Source of the DNA: Nemertoderma westbladi
Lineage: Eukaryota; Xenacoelomorpha; Nemertodermatida; Nemertodermatidae
Assembly (NCBI GenBank): GCA_032718475.1
Contig: JAUCBJ010004314.1
Span: forward strand, 38,586 to 102,585
DNA length: 64,000 bases
Reading direction: 5' to 3'
Shown: positions 1-9,091 of the stretch, one piece after another
Position numbering within the stretch: position 1 is the stretch's first letter
Layout of the letters: each line of letters starts with the position of its first letter
Translations under genes and position numbers: made by a program
The notes under the pieces: model-generated
The model's input: the letters and a program-made list of their open reading frames with translations, nothing else
Databases searched by the model: none
What the model was told of the DNA's origin: nothing

Positions 1-590
1 TGTTTAATAAAATATATTTGTAGTTACTACATGTATTAACTTGAGTGATTCATAAGCAAAAAAACTTAATCAGATAATTCCAGATACTCGGTCCTGTTAC
101 TCCGATCGATTTGTGAGCTTCTTCTAAACGGGTTTGGGGAATAACATATTTTCCTGTCAAAGCCGCACGGGTACTATATCGGTGCATGGCAGAACATTTT
201 GTAAAAAGGTGCGAGAGAGGGTGTGAGGGGTTATGTGATATGTCTAGCAATAGTTGGGAAACATGATAGACATATAGTGACTCCAAAGGTAGTATATTCA
301 TTTTTTTATATAGGGGATAAGCTGTTTGGCGGAAATGGCTAAAAGCCCACCTTACCTTACCTTTCCCACCTTACTACCACACTATGCTACTGTGTTAGCT
401 GTCTCAATCCTTACTACCACACTATGCTACTGTGTTAGTTTGTTTCCCACCTTACTTCCACACTATGCTACTGTGTTGGTTGTCTCACACCTTAGTACCA
501 CACTATGCTACTGTGTTAGTTTTTCCCACCTTACTACTACCACACTATGCTAGGGTGTTAGTTTGTTTCCCACGTTACTACCACACTATG
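1..590. repeat. Left copy of a ~0.6-kb (or longer) duplicated segment
   Basis: Bases 1 to about 590 recur almost unchanged at 10517 to about 11105, an offset of 10516. The shared part covers a LINE tail fragment, its flank and the first 41-bp repeat units, including the odd units with a TCTCA spacer. I saw one mismatch near 456 (CTTCC versus CTACC) before the arrays diverge. The window starts inside the left copy, so its left limit is unknown and the duplicated unit may be larger. Confidence 0.9.
50..301 (-). pseudogene. LINE reverse-transcriptase C-terminal tail fragment
   Basis: An 83-codon open stretch reads like the extreme C-terminus of CR1/L2/Jockey-type LINE polymerases. It has an NILPLESLY-type helix, then HRYSTR, then a proline/arginine element (IPQTR), then GPSIWNYL, matching the usual order of NILPL..LY, H.YNTR, P..RT and GP..WN.L. 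No upstream polymerase domain is present, so this is a 3' remnant and not a gene. An identical copy lies at 10566-10817. Family assignment is by motif recognition only. Confidence 0.65.
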
Positions 591-1215
591 CTACTATGTT
601 AGTTTGTTTCCCACTTTACTACCACACGATGCTACTATGTTAGTTTATTTCCCACCTTACTACCACACTATGCTACTATGTTAGTTTGTTTCCCACCTTA
701 CTATCACACTATGCTACTATGTTAGTTTGTTTCCCACCTTACTACCACACTATGCTACTATGTTAGTTTTTTTCCTCCTTACTACCACACTATGCTGCTG
801 TGTTAGTTTGTTTCCCACCTTACTACCACACTATGCTACTGTGTTAGTTTGTTTCCCACCTTACTACCACACTATGCTACTGTGTCAGTTTTTTTCCCAC
901 CTTACTACCACACTATGCTGCTGTGTTAGTTTGCTTCCCACCTTACTACCACACTATGCTACTGTGTTAGTTTGTTTCCCACCTTACTACCACACTATGT
1001 TACTGTGTTAGTTTGTTTCCCACCTTACTACCACACTATGCTACTGTGTTAGTTTGCTTCCCACCTTACTACCACACTATGCTACTGTGTTAGTTTGTTT
1101 CCCACCTTACTACCACACTATGCTACTGTGTTAGTTTGTTTCCCACCTTACTACCACACTATGCTACTGTGTTAGTTTGTTTCCCACCTTACTACCACAC
1201 TATGCTAATATGTTA
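340..1215. repeat. 41-bp minisatellite, short array
   Basis: About 21 head-to-tail copies of a 41-bp unit built around CCCACCTTACTACCACACTA, then TGCTACTGTGTTAGTTTGTTT. The common variants are GTG/ATG at TACTGTG and GTTTG/GTTTT in the spacer. The first units are irregular (GTCTCAATCC, GTCTCACACC). The reading frames of 75-94 codons across it are a by-product of the repeat and show no protein family. Confidence 0.95.
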
Positions 1216-1360
1216 GTTCAGCTGCTCTAAGAATCCTATGTCGGCTATCAGAAAAATTCTACCTTCACAACTCCCTATGTCACTCATAAATTTTGCGAGT
1301 TTATTTGTTTTTAAGAGGTACCCCTAGAATGTTATGAGCTGTCCAACTAGACTAAGTCAC
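1216..1360 (-). mobile_element. Degenerate LINE 3' fragment
   Basis: Read on the minus strand, the segment near 1221-1300 matches the 3' end of the LINE B/C family seen at 2257-2350 and 20804-20880. The shared order is AGGGAGTTGTG, a short spacer, GATA(A)GCCG, then ATTCTTA and GCAGCTG. It carries many indels and encodes nothing intact. The adjoining 1330-1390 has short repeats of the type GACTAAATCACCGACTAA. Confidence 0.5.
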
Positions 1361-1390
1361 CGAATAATCTCCGACTAAATCACCGACTAA

Positions 1391-2230
1391 GAGCACCGAA
1401 TGCGGACTGACAGACTGATGAGGCTCTGATTAAGGACATGGGGGGCGGTTGGATACTCGTCGTCGCATCAGTAGATGATAGTGGCAATGGTGTAATTAGT
1501 CTATTGATAAATATGAAGCATTGTACAAAATAGACCAAATCTCTAACCGCATCATCCGCTGCCATTTCTCATGTTTTGGAAGAATTGTAAGAAGTTTCCT
1601 AATGTGGTTCTGATTGTGTGCTACTCACCAACTAGTGTTGCCCCAGTAGAGGAGGTGGAAGATTTCTACCACAATCTACAAGCAGCTACTGATGGAGTGG
1701 ATCAGCATGCATTCTTAACATTCCTGGGAGACTTTAATGCAAGTCTGCAACACTCGTCCACATCGCCCTGGGTTTATAGCAATAGTGTTAACCGAAATTC
1801 CATCCATCTTCAGGATTTCATCTCTGGAAATGGACTGTTTTCGGCTGGAACTCAGTTCAAGATGCGTACTGGAAAGCTATGGACTGACACTGGACCCAGT
1901 GGCCACAAGTTCCAAATGACAACATTCTGTTTCGTAGGAAATACAGGAGCTCTAGGTACAAGACTGTAGGGGGGCCTAGTGCATTTACACTTCGACCATT
2001 CTCCAGTGATCACCGCCTTATTGTGACCAAGGTAAGACTTAGTCTCCGTGCTAGCAGAATTACGAAATCTGCCTTGCCACGGCAAGACTGCTCCTCCCTG
2101 TTGCAACAGCCCAGTGTGAGATCCAGCTTCACACTAAAGCTGAGCAACAGGTACGAGGTTCGCGCCTCTGAGGCAACACATCATTGCGAGGGCTATACTG
2201 CATACTGCCTTCACAGAAGCAGTTAAGATA
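1391..2230 (+). pseudogene. LINE B endonuclease region (5' part of a decayed non-LTR retrotransposon)
   Basis: AP-type endonuclease remains can be read across several frames: EHR near 1391 (usually QEHR), GGWILVVASVDDSGNG near 1440-1490, CYSPT near 1620, FLGDFNAS near 1725 and FSSDHRLIVTKVRLSLRAS near 1996-2052. In the family this enzyme nicks target DNA to prime reverse transcription. Frameshifts and stops (for example near 1590 and 1970) make it inactive. The best open segment is 1571-1969. The coding sense continues beyond the LINE C insertion at 2629, and the reverse transcriptase of the same copy appears at 6356. It resembles LINE products often annotated as craniofacial development protein 2-like. 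Confidence 0.8.
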
Positions 2231-2618
2231 CGTTAAGATAAGTCAATTATTAAGATACTACTAGGATCGGCATGCTGCATTGCAGCTGCATTTTTAAGAA
2301 TGCTGTGCCGGCTTATCGACAAAATTGCACCGCCACAACTCCCTATCACCCATGACATTTGCTAGATCATCCGCATCTTCAAGGCCAGTGTCCTTTAAGA
2401 TGCGTCTCAAGAAAGTCATGGGCTGTCCACCATGCTTATTCACTCCATGAGGCTGCCAAAGTACAAGATTATGCACTGGCTGGTCCTCACGGCGAAAGCA
2501 ATGTCCTGCAAAGCGGAGGCGATTTTGTTCTAGTGTCAAGCTTGGGGGAACCAATGAGACACCTCCAATGTTATATAGTGTCTGGTTGGAGATGTGTGCA
2601 TAGAACTTGACACAATGA
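2231..2618 (-). mobile_element. LINE C: 5'-truncated LINE insertion with 10-bp target duplication
   Basis: A 388-bp minus-strand insertion lies inside LINE B. It is flanked by direct repeats AGTTAAGATA at 2221-2230 and 2619-2628. It encodes only the C-terminal end of the LINE polymerase (about 2294-2554: RLRFAGHCFRREDQ, LVLWQPHG, then DRELWRCNF) and ends in a CTA-rich tail at 2255-2263. Next to the tail, 2231-2254 holds extra TTAAGATA-like sequence. The truncated 5' end, 3' microsatellite tail and short target duplication are typical of target-primed reverse transcription. Confidence 0.85.
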
Positions 2619-2628
2619 AGTTAAGATA

Positions 2629-2776
2629 GCAGCTGCAGAAACAGTTCCTGTATACTTTCGAAACAGGAAAAAGGCTCCCTGGACTGACCACAAAATTCGG
2701 AATACATCTACAAGGCACAGAAATAGTCCCTACTGAAACAGACTACAGCAGCGGCCAATAATCTACAATGTAATCT
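2629..2776 (+). pseudogene. LINE B linker after the endonuclease
   Basis: This short stretch continues LINE B after the LINE C insertion. Taking out LINE C and one target copy joins AFTEAV (near 2205-2225) to KIAAAETV and onward to RNRKKAPWTDHKIRN, the basic K-x-PW-T linker seen between endonuclease and reverse transcriptase in this LINE type. It is then cut by LINE A at 2777-2786. Confidence 0.75.
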
Positions 2777-2798
2777 ATTAATCTACTACTACTACTAG

Positions 2799-2913
2799 GT
2801 CGAGCGAACTCGGACAGTGGAAATGAGATCCTTCCAGGCTTCCCGATTCTCCATAGTTGTCGCAATTTCGTTTCTCCCAAGTTCAGTATCCCTTTCAAGT
2901 TGATCTATATTAT
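2799..2913 (-). pseudogene. LINE A polymerase C-terminus, beyond the fold-back insertion
   Basis: On the minus strand this segment encodes IDQLERDTELG, then MENREAW and a terminal VRVRST followed by TAG repeats. It completes the GRP..TY..LERDT..L...M..RE.W motif that is broken off at 4441. The stop codon is the first unit of the TAG tail. Confidence 0.8.
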
Positions 2914-4432
2914 GGTTATATTGAAAAATATCGAGACATGAAAAATATCGAGAGTAAAAATAACGCGAGTAAAAACATCGAGTGTTGAAAAATAACGATA
3001 ATATCGAGAGTTCAAAAAATATCGAGAGTAAAAATATCGAGGGTAAAAATATCGAGAGTAAAAATACCGAGTGTTGAAAAATATCGAGAGTAAAAATATC
3101 GAGAGTAAAAATATCGAGTGTTGAAAAATATCGAGAGTAAAAATATCGAGTGTTGAAAAATATCGAGAGTAAAAATATCGAGTGTTGAAAAATATCGAGA
3201 GTAAAAATATCGAGTGTTGAAAAATATCGAGAGTAAAAATATCGAGTGTTGAAAAATATCGAGAGTAAAAATATCGAGTGTTGAAAATTATCGAGAGTAA
3301 AAATATCGAGTGTTGAAAAATATCGAGAGTAAAAATATCGAGTGTTGAAAAATATCGAGAGTAAAAATATCGAGTGTTGAAAAATATCGAGTGTTGAAAA
3401 ATATCGAGTGTTGAAAAATATCGAGTGTTGAAAAATATCGAGTGTTGAAAAATATCGAGTGTTGAAAAATATTGAAAAATATCGAGTGTTGGAAAAAATA
3501 TAGAATGTTGAAAAATATCGAGAGTAAAAATATCGATAGTAACAATTTTTTTAAATAAGGGTTGTATGATAATTTTTTTTACTAAAAATGTTCTAGAACA
3601 ACAATATTTATCAACATTTGGTAGCTTATACGTGTTCTAATATAATATTTAACAATATTTATAATATTTATCAAAATTTATAGCTAGCACTTCTTTTATA
3701 ATATTTATTAAAAAAATAGCAAAAACTAGCTAGTATAATAAATCTGGTAAATGGGTACCCAAGGTGTATTACATAATGCCATTCACTTGCACTTGCACTG
3801 TTGTAACCCATGCACTGCAATATTGTTCCATAATTCTAAATAAAATGCTCAAGCAAAATGCAATATTTTTACTCTCGATATTTTTCAACACTCGATATTT
3901 TTCAACACTCGATATTTTTACTCTCGATATTTTTCAACACTCGATATTTTTACTCTCGATATTTTTACTCTCGATATTTTTCAACACCCGATATTTTTAC
4001 TCTCGATATTTTTACTCTCGATATTTTTCAACACTCGATATTTTTACTCTCGATATTTTTCAACACTCGATATTTTTACTCTCGATATTTTTCAACACTC
4101 GATATTTTTACTCTCGATATTTTTCAACACTCGATATTTTTACTCTCGATATTTTTCAACACTCGATATTTTTACTCTCGATATTTTTCAACACTCGATA
4201 TTTTTACTCTCGATATTTTTCAACACTCGATATTTTTACTCTCGATATTTTTCAACACTCGATATTTTTCAACACTCGTTATTTTCGATATTTTTCATCT
4301 CGTGTTATTTTTACTCTCGATATTTTTTAATCACGTTAACTTTCAACACTCGTTATTTTTACTCTCGATATTTTTACTCTCGTTATTTTTACTCTCGATG
4401 TTTTTCAAGTCTCGATATTTTTCACCATTACC
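2914..4432. mobile_element. Fold-back element with tandem-repeat inverted arms
   Basis: This 1519-bp insertion has two arms of about 600 bp that are reverse complements of each other: 2914 to about 3545 and about 3865 to 4432. Each arm is a tandem array of a 32-bp unit made of GAGAGTAAAAATATC plus GAGTGTTGAAAAATATC. The outer ends match imperfectly (GGTTATATTGAAAAATATC against GGTAATGGTGAAAAATATC). The flanks carry TATATTAT at 2906-2913 and 4433-4440. Because the site is AT-rich the duplication may really be shorter: exact removal of 8 bases does not restore the LINE A frame. No transposase is visible, so it would depend on an element elsewhere. The 188- and 217-codon frames across the right arm are repeat artefacts. 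Confidence 0.85.
3546..3864. other. Central spacer of the fold-back element
   Basis: About 320 bases of AT-rich unique sequence separate the two arms, with several ATATTTAT(C/A)A-like words. No coding sequence is seen. It would form the loop if the arms paired. Confidence 0.6.
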
Positions 4433-6330
4433 TATATTATATATGTTATGGCAGGTCGTCCACGACTACGCTTTCCATGAGTTGGTTGCCAGAGAAGTAG
4501 ATCTGGTATGACCTCGTCTTTACTTCGCCAGCAGTGCCCACTGAATCTTAATCTGCGTTCACGGAGGGTGGTTGATACAGGTGGTATTGTACCATAAAGC
4601 TCGGCGTTTGTCATGTGTTGTCTCCAGCTGATGTTTAGGGCTGCCCTTAGTAGTCTTGTGTAGCAACCATCAATTCGTTGTTCAAGTGATTTAGTCAGTG
4701 TCCAGGTCTCACCCCCGTATAAAAATACACTTTCCACTGTGGCTCGAAAGAACTTGGTCTTCAGGTGCCTGGAGAGATCTGATTTCCAGATGGTATCCAT
4801 TTTTGATAGAGCTACCCAAGCCTTTGCTTTCCTAACTTCTATGTCCTTTTTGCTACTCTCTATCCATGATCCAAGGTACTGGAAGTCATCGACCTGCCTT
4901 AGTTGATTATTATCAATGGTTGTCAAGTTTCCATCAACATTAAAGGTCATGAATTCGGTCTTGGTAGCATTTATATGCAATCCAACCTCCTTAGCAGCCC
5001 TCTCCACTTTATTTAGTAGAAGCTGTGCATCTGCTAGCGTATTAGAGAGCAGGGCGATGTCATCCGCAAAGTCGGTGTCTGTGACTGTAGTTGCCGGATA
5101 TCTACTACTTCTGCGTTCTTGAAGTGTGAATCCCAGATCTTCACCCTTTGTGGCCGTCCTCATTGCGTAATCCAGCACAATTACAAATAGTAATGGTGCT
5201 AATGTGTCACCTTGCAGTACGCCAGCCAGGATTGAGAAAAACTCAGTTTCACCATCTGGTGAGAGTACCTGCGCTTCTGTGTCACAATATAGCAATCCAA
5301 TGCCAGCAACAATTACTTCTGGTATTCCATAAGCTCTTAGGATTTCAAGCATTTTACCTCTATGGATGGAGTCGAATGCCTTCTTGAAGTCCACAAAAGT
5401 CATGACTGCGGGGAGATTCTTTGACTTAATTCCTTCAATCAGTCTCCGTAGTGCAAGTATCTGAGCTATTGTTGATCTACTTGGTCGAAATCCGTTTTGG
5501 CTCTTATGCAGTAGTTTCTCTATGTGAGGCCTAATCCTATATAGAATCATTTTATTGTATATTTTGGCAGCTACCACAAGCAGACAGATCCCATGATAGT
5601 TTGTTGGTATGCCGAGGTCTCCTTTCTTGGGGAGAGGCTTTAGTTGACCTTTAGTCCAAATTGGTGGTGGCTTTTCCCCTTTTAACATCCGGTTGCAAAC
5701 ATTCAATAATGGTCTATTTAGCACTCCGGTTTTCCATACCTCCGCTGGGATTTCATCTAATCCACTCGCTTTATTATTGGACATGCTTTTAATGCTTCTT
5801 TGGAGTTCGGCAGGTGTGAAGTCCCCTGTTTCTATAGGTAGTGTCTTGTCATATATTTTCCTTGTAGGGCTGACCTCGATGTTTGGTGGCTGCCCAAGCA
5901 AGTTGCTGAAGTGATTTTTCCACTTCCCAACACGTTCTTCAGGACTATCGGCTTTGAGGCGCCCCTTTGCACAACTTTTCCGACCAGATACCTCATTTAC
6001 AGTTTGCCAGGTAAGTCTTGATTGTTGCTGTATGTGAGCAGTTGTAATTGCTTCAGTTTTATCCTGTATGTACTTTTCCTGGCTGATGTTGTAGGCCAAT
6101 TTAAGATCATCCTTAGCTTTCTCAACCTTGTTAATGTTTTCGGTTGTTGGTTGTTCGGTTTTAACTTTGTAGGCTATCTTAAGATTTTCTCTCTTACAAG
6201 TAACCTCAGAGTTTTGCCATGGCACATACTGTTTTCGTTTAGGTTTCTGGGGGATATGCCTCTTTGCTGAATCCTTGTGGGCTGTTATTATATTCTGGTA
6301 TATTGAATCGGTGGATTGGTCTTCATCCAT
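4432..6330 (-). pseudogene. LINE A reverse transcriptase, 632 codons, 3' end cut by fold-back element
   Basis: This is a non-LTR reverse transcriptase, which copies LINE RNA into DNA at a nicked target. In order the frame shows a linker (about 1-165), a thumb/finger entry NNKASGLDEIPAEV (185-198), KPLPKKGD (231-238), QNGFRPSRST (278-287), the catalytic FVDFKKAFD (312-320, D314), GVLQGDTLAP (370-379), the catalytic FADD (421-424), then a C-terminal region with FLYGGETWTL and a GHC segment. The frame has no stop, so the copy is rather young. The last codons (ITYII, then TAG) are created by the fold-back junction. The true C-terminus (starting DQLERDTELG) lies at about 2800-2905. The N-terminal endonuclease is absent, so this is not a functional element. 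Confidence 0.9.
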
Positions 6331-6355
6331 TGACTGAATTGCTTCATTAATCTAC

Positions 6356-7817
6356 AGGAGCTTATAAACCAACAGTTTGATGTCATCAATGATTCCGATG
6401 ACAGCAGGCAATCATCCCAGGCATGGAAATCGATCAACTTGCTGACTGGTCGGAAAAGCCAACCAACCACCAAGGTTAAGGCACCTGGCACCAGCCGATC
6501 GCCTCAATGGTTGAAAGGCCGACGTTGAAAAGCTCATCAATAATGACAGGGTATTTCCTGATAACTTTATAGAAGTAAAGTTGTCTGAGTCTGTACTCCC
6601 AGATATTCCCATTGGCGATATCTCCTTTGCAGAAGTGAAGGCTGCTGCAAAGAGCATTAAGACCAATCGTGCCAGTGGAGTAGATGGTGACCCCCTGAGT
6701 TCTTTAAAATGCCTGAGTGTTTGTAGCTTATTTATCCCATCATATTAGACATGTACAAAACGACAAGAGTCCCACAAGAAATGAAAACAAATAAGTTGGT
6801 GCCAGTTCCCAAGAAGGGCAACCTAACACTCTATGGTTCTTTTCGGGGAATCTCATTGATCTCGATTGCTGCAAAGCTATACAATAGAATTCTATTAAAT
6901 CGGATCAGGGATTCCATTGAGAGACTGCGCCGTGGAAATCAGAATGGGTTCCGTAAAGGTCGTGGGACCATGGAGCCCATTTTGGCGCTTAGAAGGATAA
7001 TTGAAGAGTTATCAAAAAAGAAAGACAGGCATCTGGCTGTTATCTTTGTTGACTTCTTCAAGGCCTTTGATTCAGTCTCTCGCTCACGTATGTTCAGCAT
7101 ACTTTCATTATATGGGATTCCTGATGAAATTATTGCAGCAATCAGATCAGTAAATTATGACGGTTCGACGACATTTGTGTCTATTGTTGACAGTGACACA
7201 GAACCATTCGAAGTATTATGGGGCGTCCTCCAGGGAGACACACTTGCACCATTCTTGTTCATAATTGTGGTTGACTATGTTAAACGCATATCCTTAGATC
7301 ATCATAATGATGATGGGGTGATGGTGACTCAACCTACTGGCTCCAGAAGTCGAGGAAATCCTGCCAAGTACCTAAATGATCTAGACTTTGCTGATGACAT
7401 AGGAGTACTCTCAGAATTACTAGAGGGAGCCCAACGGCTCCTCAGCTCATTAGAACAGCGCTGCTTCTAGTGGTGGTCTCTTTGTTAACTCCAAAAAGAC
7501 CAAAATTTTGACAGTTAACTATGAAAGTCCTCAGCAAATCTCTGATCGGATGAGCATAAGCTCAAAATATGGTATGCTTGAGCATGTGGACGACTTCTGT
7601 TACCTGGGATTATGGATCTGGAAGTCAGGTGAGGACCTTCGAATACGTAAGGAAAAGGCATGGGCAGCTTTTAATGGACTTTCCAGGATTTGGAAGTCAC
7701 ACAGTATTCATCGGAATCTTAAGGTCCGATTATTTAGAGCAGCAGTAGTTCCAGTACTCTTCTATGAGAGTCCATGATGGGCTCTAACTGCTAAGGACAC
7801 CCACCAAATCTCTGGAT
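6356..7817 (+). pseudogene. LINE B reverse transcriptase, decayed
   Basis: LINE B resumes after LINE A. A linker (LINQQFDV, then AWKSINLLTGRKS) near 6360-6460 is followed by a frameshifted stretch. The longest open part is 6751-7470: VPVPKKGN, then QNGFRKGRGT, the catalytic FVDFFKAFD, GVLQGDTLAP and DFADD. The frame breaks near 7470 and resumes at 7508-7777 with a QYLG-like segment (FCYLGLWI) and LFRAAVVPVLFYE, ending in a TGA where related copies read on. Stops and frameshifts show it is inactive. LINE E at 20004-20520 shares long exact words with it (for example GAGTCCCACAAGAAATGAAA). Confidence 0.88.
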
Positions 7818-8168
7818 TATTGATAGTAACAATGTGTTGGCAAGCTGTATTTTTCGAGGTGTTTGTTATTATACATTTATTATCGGAAGGGGTCTAGGGG
7901 TCTTAACCTCGAATGATAAGTTTATTTTACCGAAAATAACTTATCTTTTATTGGCGCAATTGTAGGACTAATCCCATCACATGCGTAATTTTTAACCGGG
8001 TAGTGTACAAATTTAGGAATCGCGTAATTTTTCTTGAAATTAATATCTCATATCTCTCCAAACCACGTACGCGTTTCGACCTTACTGGGTCTCATCAGCG
8101 TGGTGTCGGATTCGGTAAAATAAACTTATCATTCGAGGTTAAGACCCCTAGACCCCTTCCGATAATAC
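7818..8168. mobile_element. 351-bp insertion in LINE B flanked by a 10-bp duplication
   Basis: The LINE reading ACCAAATCTCTGGAT is interrupted and resumes at ATCTCTGGATGGCACATTC. The direct repeat ATCTCTGGAT is at 7808-7817 and 8169-8178. LINE E around 20270-20300 shows the uninterrupted sequence. Most of the insert is the 290-bp inverted-repeat element at 7878-8167. The first 60 bases (7818-7877) have no matching partner at the right end, so the insert may be compound or asymmetric. Confidence 0.8.
7878..8167. mobile_element. MITE with perfect 55-bp terminal inverted repeats
   Basis: Bases 7878-7932 and 8113-8167 are exact reverse complements over 55 bp. The ends begin TATTATCGGAAGGGGTCTAG and close with the reverse complement. 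If the ends are taken as TTATCGG, the flanking dinucleotide is TA on both sides, as expected for a TA-targeting (Tc1/mariner-like) derivative. This superfamily call is tentative. The interior (180 bp) has no coding potential. Confidence 0.85.
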
Positions 8169-8178
8169 ATCTCTGGAT

Positions 8179-8664
8179 GGCACATTCGCAAAAATGCTCG
8201 TACACACGAATGTCGGGTTCACTGTGACAAGTACAATGCACACATCTCCAACCAGACACAATATAACATTGGATGTGTCTCGTTGGTTCCCTCCAGCTTG
8301 ACACTAGAATGAAGCCACCTCCACTTTGCAGGACATGGTTTTCGCCGTGTGGACCAGCCTGTGCACAATCTTGTGCTTTGGCAGCCCGATGGAGAAAATA
8401 AGCATGGTAGACAGCCCATGAATTTCGTGAGACGCCTCCTAAAGGACACTGGCCTTGAAGATGCCGATAATCTCGCGAAAGTCATGGGGGATAGGGAGTT
8501 GTGGCGGTGCAACTTTGTTGATAAGGCGGCCTAGCATTCGTAATGCACGCTGCATTGGGCTTGCCAATTGTAGATTTCATGGTGGTGACAAAATGTTTTT
8601 GTAAAGCCTGCATAGCATCTCAATGTGCAGTTTCAATGCAGCAGGCCGATTATAATAGTAGTAG
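8179..8664 (+). pseudogene. LINE B 3' end and tail
   Basis: Continuing from 7817, this carries the C-terminal segment (HNLVLWQPDG near 8368-8397, RRLLKDTGLEDA near 8430-8465, DRELWRCNF near 8495-8520) and a 3' untranslated region ending in TAGTAGTAG at 8656-8664. The same 3' region is present on the minus strand in LINE D at 20713-20786, which confirms the family's 3' boundary. Confidence 0.85.
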
Positions 8665-9091
8665 TTTTTCACATGATCTTTGGTCTACTACTGCACTAAT
8701 CGTACTTATCGTATCGTACTATTTATTGTACTTAGTAGACTACTTTGATCTTCTCTTTTGGTAGCGGTCTACTAAACTAAAATGCTCATTTAATGCTCGT
8801 TTAGGCTATTAGTCCAGCCAAAATAGGTAAAAAAATGAGGTTTACCTCTTCACTTGTTCCCGAAAGAGGCACTCTATAAAAACCAACGTGCCTGCTCTTC
8901 ATCAAAGACACATTAAAACGGGAAATTTGAATTCAACTAAAACAGCAATCCTGTTTGTAATGACTGGCTGACAGGCAGTGCGCTGCAGTGTTGGGCTATT
9001 TATTTACGATTTGCCTTATTTTTTTTCATACGGACATCCGTCAAACTCTGTTGTTACATAATCCAATAAATAACGGACGTTCCTTTATACG
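8665..9091 (+). promoter_or_regulatory. Upstream region of the SDR gene with TATA box
   Basis: TATAAA at 8875-8880 lies in a TCTATAAAAACC context, 212 bases before the start codon at 9092. This would place a transcription start near 8905 and give a leader of about 185 bases. No intron in the leader is obvious. Upstream of the TATA box the sequence (8665-8870) is AT-rich with repeated GTCTACTA/TAGTAGAC words and no gene. Confidence 0.45.

Larger units (their letters stand above)
2787..6345 (-). mobile_element. LINE A: 5'-truncated non-LTR retrotransposon, itself interrupted
   Basis: A minus-strand LINE is inserted in LINE B and flanked by ATTAATCTAC at 2777-2786 and 6346-6355. The right copy directly precedes the resumed LINE B reading (AGGAGCTTATAAACC). 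Its 3' end, at low coordinates, is a (CTA)n tail at 2783-2798 right after the stop codon, so the last few bases of the target duplication and the tail overlap. Without the fold-back insertion at 2914-4432 the LINE is about 2.04 kb. It lacks the endonuclease because it is 5' truncated. It belongs to a different family from LINE B: the reverse transcriptases align motif by motif but differ at many residues. Confidence 0.88.

Noticed and set aside
1380-1565. 61-codon minus-strand frame
   Set aside because: It is antisense to the start of the LINE B endonuclease region, whose motifs (EHR, GGWILVVAS) read on the plus strand.
3764-4511. 188- and 217-codon frames rich in IFLLSIFFNTRYF
   Set aside because: These are translations of the 32-bp tandem repeat in the right arm of the fold-back element, and overlapping frames are equally open.
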